DNA from: Paracoccaceae bacterium
GTDB lineage: Bacteria > Pseudomonadota > Alphaproteobacteria > Rhodobacterales > Rhodobacteraceae
Length of the DNA: 17,190 bases
NCBI GenBank assembly: GCA_026709725.1
Contig: JAPOSK010000002.1
Location: 1 to 17,190, forward strand
Direction of reading: 5' to 3'
The notes under the pieces were generated by a model. It was not told the origin of the DNA. It did not search any database and saw only the letters and a program-made list of their open reading frames with translations. Position numbers and translations under genes: made by a program. Shown one piece after another: positions 8,801 through 15,336 of this stretch (positions within the stretch are counted from its first letter, which is position 1; each line of letters opens with the position of its first letter).

Positions 8801-9395
8801 ATTCCCGTGCATTCTGCATGATATCAAGCGTCAGGGCCTCGAATGTCTTTTCGTTGGTGAAATGACAGATCATGGCAAAAAGATCCGGGTTCTTCACGGC
8901 CATATCCGAGAGGATTGAACGCAGAAGGCCTGTTTGTTCGCGGTCATCGACAACACCAAAACGGGGTGAAATTCCGGCTTCGACCGGAAACTTGCGCAGC
9001 ATCGCCGCAGCGAAGGCATGGACAGTGGAGAGGTTGAACCCCTTGCCCGGATCAACCATTCGGGCCATCAGTGTCCGACAGTGGTCGAGTGTCCTGTCCA
9101 CGATGGCATCGGAGTCCACCCCGATCGCAGCGATTTCAGAGCGCAGCATCTCACCGGGGAGCATTGTCCAGCGACTGAAGATCTCCATCAGGCGATGGCT
9201 CATCTCATTGGCAGCGGCATTTGTGTAGGTGATACAGAGAATCCGTTCCGGCGCCACACCCTGAACCAGCAATCGGGCAACACGATTGGTCAGAACACGG
9301 GTCTTCCCGGTCCCGGCATTCGCCATAACCCAGGCTGAGACAGCCGGATCGGCAGCGGCAATCTGGGGCCGGGTGGCGTGATCAAACCGGGTCAT
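5874..9395 (-). CDS. addA: Double-strand break repair helicase-nuclease AddA
   Basis: AddA is the UvrD-like 3'-5' helicase plus nuclease subunit of AddAB, which resects double-strand ends for RecA. 1173 residues from the ATG at 9395. Motifs in order: Walker A ANAGTGKT (25-32), DEAQD near 407 (motif II), GDSKQSIFGFQG near 450 (motif III), VMTVHGAKGLE near 790 (motif V), LLYVAMTRAQ near 857 (motif VI), and a C-terminal PDDEXK nuclease with GIIDKL followed by AVDFKSH near 1099. The frame stays open upstream to 9674 (93 more residues), but that part overlaps addB and lacks family features; the Walker A lies near the N-terminus as expected from 9395. It overlaps the addB end by 14 nt. Confidence 0.96.
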   Translation of the reverse strand: MTRFDHATRPQIAAADPAVSAWVMANAGTGKTRVLTNRVARLLVQGVAPERILCITYTNAAANEMSHRLMEIFSRWTMLPGEMLRSEIAAIGVDSDAIVDRTLDHCRTLMARMVDPGKGFNLSTVHAFAAAMLRKFPVEAGISPRFGVVDDREQTGLLRSILSDMAVKNPDLFAMICHFTNEKTFEALTLDIMQNAREFTLPPSQQLRAILRENDNPLAADETVNRKVANLVNEYNGWNDSYVRQALEERDLTMLRTFQSTLQAGGKRDQERATKIKSALEMVNTESFVTLCDVFLDRNRMFQPRQGFANKSTLDALGETMVQQLTAYADRLAELKSLEIAGTVAARTIACHRFADALLTELVQYQETHGSLFYDDLLMRLYRMLSDPQIADWILYRFDSAIDHILVDEAQDMNDRNWDIVSQLSAEFTAGSGQHEGKPRTIFSVGDSKQSIFGFQGANPKRFMEMSVYYERLCREAGLKFLREDLRYSFRSAKAVLDVVQHAIESSPVEAFSTSVSSRPYHEDLPGRVDLLGFFEQLREPTEETLFDLPEDSSGHSDKVVDYARHIIAVIREVLRTTIPTKDGPRLAEPGDILILVQTRSRLYAALTRELHQSGIPYSGTDRLNLGDQIVVKDLMALLACLACREDDFSLACVLRSPLCDISEEDLFDLAWGREGSLGNELRNRADENARFRHAVDFLNDLLTMENSHKPYDVIERVLTIHDGMQRFQGRLGAHVVEAIEILLDQALNYEESNESSLTGFVEWLDPETIDVARKMSQQANAVRVMTVHGAKGLESPIVILPDTDHKQKPVRGGLFFDPDGVPVWLEKSMLVKSEYRDIWQQKATRLDEEKLCLLYVAMTRAQSWLIVGGVGKKTTRSGDPNPGKQWYHTIESAMDVLPTTEIEYETDTGPPELAARRYETGTWPDETPDLTDGQKLGEKDPVGGRAPDVERAGWLLTRPGPTEQPVQTISPSRLGSDALPVSTTPPRPGNDGRHDPDAATRGTLIHRLLEILPDVPRMEREDLAVRIVLGAEPDYSRKQVAAIVTPCLALLDRPEYADIFGPDALSEVPVTARLDQFGSPMYGIIDKLVILKDKVLAVDFKSHSAPPESNEDIPTDIMAQMGVYRQALDAIYPDREVTIGVLWTETGEFMKVSRARSEAVLATLIDKNEMGE

Positions 9396-12302
9396 GATCT
9401 GTGTCCGCGGGCTGGTAGCGCCATTCCTCATAACGGGCAAGATGATCATACTCCTGACCATAAGGCAGACCGGGACGACGCCTGGCCACATAGCGGGCTT
9501 CGGGTCCCTGGAAATATGCCAGAATCTCAAGAACAGATGACCATATCGCCTCAATGTCGAAGTCAGACTCGATGTCATCGAGATGCCGAACCTCAAATGT
9601 ATCGCCAACCTTGATAAAACCGCCCCGGCTGGTTTTGACCGGCTGCTCTTCAGTAAATGCACCGAGTTCGGCAAGCTTCACCAGGATCGGAACCTGGAAT
9701 TCATGGGATTTGATCTTCTTTGCTCCAGGCAGATTGCCCGTTTTGTAGTCATAGACCTGACAGACACTGCCATCCTGGTTGATCTCGATGCGATCCGCCT
9801 TGGCATTGAGTGTAAATCCCAGATCGGGAATGCGGTACTGACACGACTTCTCCAAGAGAAGATTCAATGATTCCGGGCGGGATTTTTCAAAATCAAGAAC
9901 GGGATCAAAAATCCGGTTGAAGACATTTTTCCAGATCATGATGGTGTGTTTCGGGGCCAGTGCCTGATCAAATTCACGATCAGCAATCTCCCGGAGAAAA
10001 TCACGCCACTCATCGGGTTGGAGATCCCGCGACCGTTGCAGAAAACATTCCATGATCCTGTGGATTGTTGTCCCCCGGATCCGCAGGTCAGGGCGGCTGC
10101 TCAACGCATTCAGAACATGCAGATTCAGGATTGACTGTGCATAGATTGCATAGGGATTGGTGATCAGTGCCGGCAGGCTTGTTACGGCCATCTGCACGGG
10201 TCGGGTCCCCTCCGGTGGACAGGGTGCCGGCCGTTTTGCCCGCTCAATCGAGTCAACCGGTTTGTCAATCATCCCGACCAGTGCCAGCCAGGACTGCCCC
10301 CGTTCCCGCATTGCCCTGAGAGCAGTTCTCCCTCCTTCAACTCCAGTCAGCAGGCTGATCATGCGAACGAGCCAGGACGACGGGAGGGTGCTTGCAGTTG
10401 CAGTCAGGCTGCAACGCGTCAGGATCACATCATCAAGAGCCATGACATGCTGGAAATCATGGGCTGACAATCCAACACGGTGTTCGGAAAGCGGCAGTCC
10501 CAACCCGGTGCGTATCTGCTCACTGAGCCAGATATCCGGTTGAAGATCCGGCGGCCAGACACCGGCATTCAGGCGGCCCGCAATGATACGATCCAGTCTT
10601 TGCATTCTGGCATCTTCCGTATTCCAGATCATGACCTCATGATGCGTTGCCCTGTCTTCCCGACAGCGGGAAGAATACAGCAGACCCTTGATCAGATCTG
10701 CGTATTCACCAGGGCTGATCACGCCATAATCACCGGCACACCGCTGCAACTCTGCAAACTGCAAAAGGCATTGCGCACCCCCATCTGTTGCATCCCATGA
10801 ATCGGAACCACCCCGGAGTGCCATCGTCGCGAGTTCCCTGTGCCGATGGATCAGGGTCACCAGATCGTCATCACCTGTCTCGGCGATCTCCGTGAACAGC
10901 TGCAGCCAGGGAACGATCCATTCAACGGCATGCTCACCAAGTCTTTCAGTCCAGGAATAGAGGTGATCAAGGAGCTCATCACCGGGCTTTTTACGCCGCA
11001 TCTCAAGATTCATCCGATCTGTAAATCGCTGATGCCACTCACGATTTTCTTCACTCGAAGCCAGAGGATGTTCAAGAAGGGTAATCACATCCACAGCGGA
11101 GACTTCCCGACCCATCATCCTGGCAATTGTCAGGAGAAATGAACCGGCCTGTGTGAGATCCAGCGTTGTTCCAAATCTGTTATCGGGGACAATCGACCAC
11201 CGCAACAGGGCGGAGCAGACCTGGCGGATCAAGCGCCGGTCAGGTGTAACAAGAGCAACCGACTTCCTGTCCTCGACAGCCTGACGGATCGCCGTGGCAA
11301 TCGCAACGGCCTCCTGACGCTCGGAGTTTGCCTCAATCAGTGTCAGCCCCTGTGTGGCGGCGCCCATGTCAAGCCCGGGACCTTCACGCACCCAGTCACG
11401 TGTACCTGCAATCGGTCGCATCATCATTGAGACCAGTCTGTTCCGCTCCCGGTTTTGATCCCCGGTGTCGAAGAAGGCTGGAACGGATGAAGGTGACACC
11501 TCCAGTGATTGAAGAAAGGTGGCAATATTGTGCTGTGGATGATCCACGGCACTCCGGTCACTGATCATCCCCCAGCAGGATGCCGGCAACGCGCGATCGA
11601 AACAGGGAAGGACAACAGCACCCTGAGGAAGTTTTGCAACACATTGCATGAACAGCCGTGTGGCATTCAATGAACCTGTTGATCCGGCAACAAGAATTGG
11701 GTGATCCGGGGGAGAGTGTGACCATTTTTTCTGCAGGGCTTTGACAACCAGCAGCAGACGACCGAATTCACCAGGCATTTCCTGATGATCCCACTCCGTA
11801 TGGATCTGCTGAATGATCGTGAAACTGTTGTGCCAGTGTTCGGATATATCAACCAGATCCAACAGAGACAGGTCGTCACTGGACACACCCTCACAGTCCA
11901 TTTCATCAAGAAGGCTTTCAAGTGTTTCAGCCAGCGGAATCACGGTTCCATGGGATTTGAGGGAGCCAGGAGTCCCGGGCAGGGCGCGCAGCCGTTTTGC
12001 CAGACGCAGGCGCCGCTCAATGCGCGGCGCAAGATCCGGAACATCGGGGAATTCAACAGCACTGGCAAGCTCGCTCAGAAGATGAATTTTGGGAGGAGAC
12101 AGTTCCCTCTCTCAATAAATTGATTGCGAAGACCATATCTGAGTGAGCTGATGCTGACATAGATCTCAGTTCGGGCCAGGATTTCGGGTGCCAGGTCCCG
12201 GCATCTGTCCACAAGACCATCCACCAGATCACGAGCCAGATCGCTGCCGGGCGGCTGGGCAAAAACCCTTGGTCTGTGCTGTGGTTCAAAAAGCATGGTC
12301 AT
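9382..12302 (-). CDS. addB: AddB, exonuclease subunit of AddAB, split by a -1 frameshift
   Basis: Partner of AddA in double-strand break resection. Reading starts at ATG 12302, which forms ATGA with the tsaE stop, and gives a typical AddB N-terminus (RVFAQPPGSDLARDL) for 72 codons. That frame stops at 12077-12075. The -1 frame then continues the family sequence (LLSELASAVEFPD, AGSTGS near residue 208, RVGLSAHDFQHV, GTTIHRIMECF near 748) to a C-terminal nuclease with YDYKTG near 853. Joined, the product is about 973 residues, close to alphaproteobacterial AddB (about 1000). Without a frameshift, only a 72-residue peptide or an N-truncated product from an internal start (for example GTG 11943, 853 residues) would form. 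The nuclease domain shows no cysteines after YDYKTG, unlike the 4Fe-4S form of Bacillus AddB. Confidence 0.88.
12087..12093 (-). other. Frameshift point in addB: slippery-type heptamer CCCAAAA
   Basis: On the coding (minus) strand the zero-frame codons are CTC CCA AAA TTC ATC TTC TGA. Slipping back one base turns CCA AAA into CCC AAA and continues ATT CAT CTT CTG AGC, restoring the AddB sequence PKIHLLSEL. The -1 frame has a TGA at 12114-12112 and the zero frame a TGA at 12077-12075, so the switch must occur between them. AGAGAGGG ends about 11 nt upstream of the heptamer, SD-like and spaced as in dnaX. No convincing downstream stem-loop was found. A single C lost from an original CCCC run explains the data equally well. 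Confidence 0.75.
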
Positions 12303-12781
12303 TCCAACCAGTCATTCCAGAGTCTTTCGATCAGATCCCGATTTTCCGATTTGATTGAGAGTGTGCGAAACTCGCTGCTCTCGGTCGGGTTGTCCAGATG
12401 CAGCCAGAGAGCATTCCGGGGGGCGAAGTGTGCAAGCCGATCACCCCATTCAACAACACACAATGCGGAAACAAATGCATCAATCAACCCCAACTCGATG
12501 ATTTCCCAGCAATTCTCCACACGATAGAGATCCGCATGCCATATCTCAAATGTCCTGCAGTGATAGGACTGGATCAATGTGTAGGTTGGTGACGGAATCT
12601 CTTCCTGCAGGATCTCCGGAAGATACAGGGCCCGGATCAGGGCACGGGCCAGAACGGTCTTTCCTGAACCAATCTCACCTGTCAACAGAAGGCAGTCACC
12701 CGGTCCGACAGTTCGGGCCAGAATACCGGAAAATTGCTCGGTTTTCCGATAATTGAGCAGACTTATCTGTGTGGTGTACAC
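12299..12781 (-). CDS. tsaE: tRNA threonylcarbamoyladenosine biosynthesis ATPase TsaE
   Basis: ATPase that works with TsaB and TsaD to install t6A at position 37 of ANN-decoding tRNAs. 160 residues, usual length. Walker A GEIGSGKT (35-42), SPTYTL (64-69), the family motif HADLYR (82-87) and VVEWGDR (109-115) are all present. The start is GTG at 12781; an in-frame TGA six codons upstream leaves no other usual start, and the ribosome site is weak. It is the first gene of the minus-strand operon, overlapping addB by 4 nt. tsaB and tsaD are not in the window. Confidence 0.95.
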   Translation of the reverse strand: MYTTQISLLNYRKTEQFSGILARTVGPGDCLLLTGEIGSGKTVLARALIRALYLPEILQEEIPSPTYTLIQSYHCRTFEIWHADLYRVENCWEIIELGLIDAFVSALCVVEWGDRLAHFAPRNALWLHLDNPTESSEFRTLSIKSENRDLIERLWNDWLE

Positions 12782-12962
12782 GATTGCATCACTGTTTCAC
12801 CATCCGCGTGACCCCAGCCCGGTTCAGGAATAAAGAGAGTTGATTCTTCGAAATTTTCCGGTGTCACGATTATTACTTGTTTTCTGCAAAATATGCATAA
12901 CCTTGGGAACAATCCTCTCATATTGCCGTATTGAATTGACTTTTACAGATCATAAACTGCGG

Positions 12963-12976
12963 TATCAGTCCTGATA
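12963..12976. promoter_or_regulatory. Operator-like inverted repeat TATCAG-TC-CTGATA
   Basis: Two perfect 6-bp arms separated by TC, midway in the divergent region. The size and symmetry fit a dimeric regulator site, but I recognise no regulator with this consensus. It lies about 180 nt from each flanking start codon. Confidence 0.35.
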
Positions 12977-13080
12977 TTTTCTGAATAACCTCGGGAAATG
13001 ACCACAGTTCTTCACAAGGATGACTGTCAATGTCGTCAGCAATGGCGGTTTGTTGCTGTTATAAACACATTCTACATGGT

Positions 13081-13110
13081 TTATCATGAACCTGTTCACT
13101 GTTTTATACA
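13081..13110 (+). promoter_or_regulatory. Candidate aroE promoter with internal dyad
   Basis: TTATCA (13081-13086) and TATACA (13105-13110), spaced by 18 nt, each match the sigma70 consensus at four of six positions. The dyad TGAAC-CT-GTTCA (13087-13098) lies in the spacer, where a repressor could act. It would give a leader of roughly 40 nt. It does not match the alphaproteobacterial LexA box (GTTC-N7-GTTC). Confidence 0.3.
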
Positions 13111-13141
13111 GAACCCGGGAATTGCCAATCCCGCGCAACGG

Positions 13142-13147
13142 AAGGAG
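13142..13147 (+). promoter_or_regulatory. Ribosome binding site of aroE
   Basis: AAGGAG lies 8 nt before the ATG at 13156. This is the clearest Shine-Dalgarno sequence in the window and fixes the aroE start. Confidence 0.75.
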
Positions 13148-13155
13148 ATCGGATC

Positions 13156-13992
13156 ATGTCTCATCGCAACTTCAATCTTGCCGGTGTGATTGGCAATCCT
13201 GTGGGTCATAGCCGGTCACCAAAAATCCACAACCACTGGCTGCACCAGCATGGGCTGTCCGGCAGCTACATCGCAATGGAGATCTCGGCGGAGGATTTTC
13301 CCCAGGTCATCAAAACGCTTCCCAAGATGGGATTTCGAGGTGTCAATGTCACCATTCCCTTCAAGGAACTCGTTTTGCAGCATGTCGATATTGTCTCTGA
13401 TACGGCCGCCATAATCGGTGCAGCCAATACGGTCATTTACCGCAAGAACGGAACCAGCTACGCTGACAATACAGACAGCGCCGGTTTCATCAACAACATC
13501 AGGGACATGGCCCCGGACTGGCACCCCGACCGCGGACCGGCACTGGTCATTGGTGCCGGTGGTGCAGCCCGGGCGGTGATCCAGTCCCTGTTGTGGGAAG
13601 GTGTCGCAACCGTGTTTGTCACCAACCGGACCCGGCAACGGGCCGAGATGCTGGCGACAGATTTTGGGAACCGTGTCAAACTGATCAATTTCAGCGAGTT
13701 AACCGGAATCCTTCCAACCATGATGATGGTTGTGAACACAACATCAATGGGAATGCATGGCATGCCCGATCTGATGATTCCATTCGATCGCCTGAATCCC
13801 CGGGCCGTTGTGTCGGATATTGTTTACACACCCCGGGAGACACACTTCCTGCGAAAAGCCCACAAGCAGGGATGCGAAGTGGTGGATGGGTTGGGTATGC
13901 TCCTGCACCAGGCGGCACGGTCATTCGATTACTGGTTTGACGTCAAACCAGAGATTGATGATGCGGTCTACACAATTGCGATGGACACCTGA
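13156..13992 (+). CDS. aroE: Shikimate dehydrogenase (NADP+)
   Basis: Reduces 3-dehydroshikimate to shikimate in the chorismate pathway. 278 residues, standard length. The substrate-binding segment GNPVGHSRSPKIHN spans 13-26, catalytic K70 lies in VTIPFK, and N91 and D107 (NTDSAGF) bind and polarise the substrate. The Rossmann motif GAGGAA (133-138) is followed by NRTRQR (157-162), typical of NADP preference, then NTTSMGM (194-200) and DIVYTP (221-226). First gene of the plus-strand run; coaE starts 4 nt after its stop. aroE-coaE-dnaQ is a familiar alphaproteobacterial order. Confidence 0.97.
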   Translation: MSHRNFNLAGVIGNPVGHSRSPKIHNHWLHQHGLSGSYIAMEISAEDFPQVIKTLPKMGFRGVNVTIPFKELVLQHVDIVSDTAAIIGAANTVIYRKNGTSYADNTDSAGFINNIRDMAPDWHPDRGPALVIGAGGAARAVIQSLLWEGVATVFVTNRTRQRAEMLATDFGNRVKLINFSELTGILPTMMMVVNTTSMGMHGMPDLMIPFDRLNPRAVVSDIVYTPRETHFLRKAHKQGCEVVDGLGMLLHQAARSFDYWFDVKPEIDDAVYTIAMDT

Positions 13993-13996
13993 ACCC

Positions 13997-14602
13997 ATGC
14001 ACCGGATCGGTATCACAGGTTCCATCGGTATGGGAAAGTCCACCGTTGCAGGTCTTTTTGCGAAAGCCGGTGTCCCTGTCTGGGACGCCGACCAGGCCGT
14101 GGCTGACCTGTACCGGGCCGATGGAGCCGGGACCCGTGCACTCCGGGATATTCTGCCACAGACCCTTTTTGCCCCATCCGGAATTCAGCGGGATGCGTTG
14201 CGCCGGGCTGTCACCGGAGACAGGAATCTCCTGTCTGTAGTGGAAAACATCATCCATCCACTGGTTCGCGAGCACCGCAGGACATTTCTTGATCAGTTCC
14301 GATCTTTGGGCACAGAGATCGTTGTTCTGGAGGTTCCGTTGCTCTTTGAGAGCGGAATTGAGAATGAAGTTGATACCGTCATTGTCGTCACTGCACCGGC
14401 GGCGGTGCAGCAGGCACGCGTTCTCAGAGAGAGAAATCTGTCCAGGAAAGAATTTCAGTCACTTCTGGAAAGACAGATGCCGGACCATGAAAAACGCCGG
14501 AAGGCGGATCATGTTGTCTTTTCAGTGGATCTCAACGAAACAGAACAGCAGGTCTGCAGAATTCTGTCAACACTTCGGAGAAGGAACGTATGCGGGAATT
14601 GA
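13997..14602 (+). CDS. coaE: Dephospho-CoA kinase
   Basis: Phosphorylates the ribose 3'-OH of dephospho-CoA in the last step of CoA synthesis. 201 residues from the ATG at 13997. P-loop GSIGMGKS (8-15), VWDAD (28-32) with the substrate-contacting acidic residues, VLEVPLLFESG in the middle, and RQMPDHEKRRKAD in the lid/C-terminal helix. The open frame extends upstream to 13808 inside aroE, but only this start places the P-loop at the N-terminus. Its end overlaps dnaQ by 13 nt. The Shine-Dalgarno is weak, so coupling to aroE is likely. Confidence 0.96.
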   Translation: MHRIGITGSIGMGKSTVAGLFAKAGVPVWDADQAVADLYRADGAGTRALRDILPQTLFAPSGIQRDALRRAVTGDRNLLSVVENIIHPLVREHRRTFLDQFRSLGTEIVVLEVPLLFESGIENEVDTVIVVTAPAAVQQARVLRERNLSRKEFQSLLERQMPDHEKRRKADHVVFSVDLNETEQQVCRILSTLRRRNVCGN

Positions 14603-15309
14603 TTCTTGATACTGAATCGACAGGGCTGGGAGAGAGTGATCGCCTGATCGAGATCGGAATTGTCGAGCACATCGACGGCATGCCAAGCGGGGAGGTTTTT
14701 CACTGGTTCATCAACCCCGATCGCCAGATCAGCCAGGAAGCAACGGATGTCCATGGAATTACCAATGATGATCTCAGGGAAAAGCCGTTCTTTTCGGAAA
14801 TTGTCGATGATGTTCTTGCTGCCATAGGGCAGGACATTCTTGTGATGCACAATGCAGAGTTTGACCACGGAATCATGAATCGTGAACTGGTGATGGCTGA
14901 CAGGTCGCCCCTCCCGGACGATCAGGTTATCGATACCCTGACCCTGGCGCGCAAGGCCCTACCGCATCGCGGACGTCACAATCTGGAGGCCCTCTGCAAC
15001 TATTACAGTATCAACCGGGCCGGGCGCCGATTGCACTCAGCCCTGGATGATGCCAAACTTCTTTCCGATATCTATCCCCTGCTCTTGCGGGATCTTGACA
15101 GTGTTGACATGATTGATCTCCTTGATGAAAAGACGAATGCCGATGCCAGGGAACGCAGCAGGTCTCTTCAGAGACCGGAACCACTCACACCACGTCTGAC
15201 CAAAGAGGATATCAGACAGCATCAGGACTATATTCGATCTGTCATCGGACCCGATTCTGTGTGGCTCAGGCACTTCCCGCAGGATGGTGATATGACGGCG
15301 ACACATTGA
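14590..15309 (+). CDS. dnaQ: DNA polymerase III epsilon subunit (3'-5' proofreading exonuclease)
   Basis: Proofreading exonuclease of the replicative polymerase. 239 residues, usual length. The DEDDh active site is complete: Exo I LDTESTG with D7 and E9, Exo II HNAEFDHG with D92, Exo III LHSALDD with H149 and D154. The C-terminal tail (about 170-239) would bind the alpha subunit; QDYIRSVIGPDSVW near the end resembles the tail of alphaproteobacterial homologues. ATG at 14590 is preceded by GGAGAAGGA. It overlaps coaE by 13 nt. In many alphaproteobacteria secB follows dnaQ; here xsc does. Confidence 0.96.
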   Translation: MRELILDTESTGLGESDRLIEIGIVEHIDGMPSGEVFHWFINPDRQISQEATDVHGITNDDLREKPFFSEIVDDVLAAIGQDILVMHNAEFDHGIMNRELVMADRSPLPDDQVIDTLTLARKALPHRGRHNLEALCNYYSINRAGRRLHSALDDAKLLSDIYPLLLRDLDSVDMIDLLDEKTNADARERSRSLQRPEPLTPRLTKEDIRQHQDYIRSVIGPDSVWLRHFPQDGDMTATH

Positions 15310-15323
15310 TACGGACCATACAC

Positions 15324-15329
15324 AGGAGA
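15324..15329 (+). promoter_or_regulatory. Ribosome binding site favouring the GTG start of xsc
   Basis: AGGAGA lies 7 nt before GTG 15337 and 13 nt before ATG 15343, so the non-ATG start is better placed. Confidence 0.6.
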
Positions 15330-15336
15330 TATCACC

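Larger units (their letters stand above)
12782..13155. other. Divergent intergenic region between tsaE and aroE
   Basis: 374 nt, more AT-rich than its surroundings, which must hold promoters for both directions. It contains a perfect inverted repeat at 12963-12976, a promoter-like arrangement with an internal dyad at 13081-13110, a short hairpin in the aroE leader (CGGGA at 13116-13120, TCCCG at 13129-13133) and the aroE ribosome site. For tsaE the best minus-strand element is TTGACA (13030-13025), but no -10 box follows at the right distance. A 63-codon frame (12998-13189) overlaps the aroE start and looks like nothing known. Confidence 0.7.

Noticed and set aside
9396..9674. 93-residue N-terminal extension of AddA
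   Set aside because: It overlaps addB, which is well supported there, and the conserved AddA N-terminus with Walker A near residue 25 starts at 9395.
12998..13189. 63-codon frame across the aroE start, considered as a leader peptide
   Set aside because: It overlaps aroE out of frame, has a poor ribosome site and no amino-acid run suggesting attenuation.
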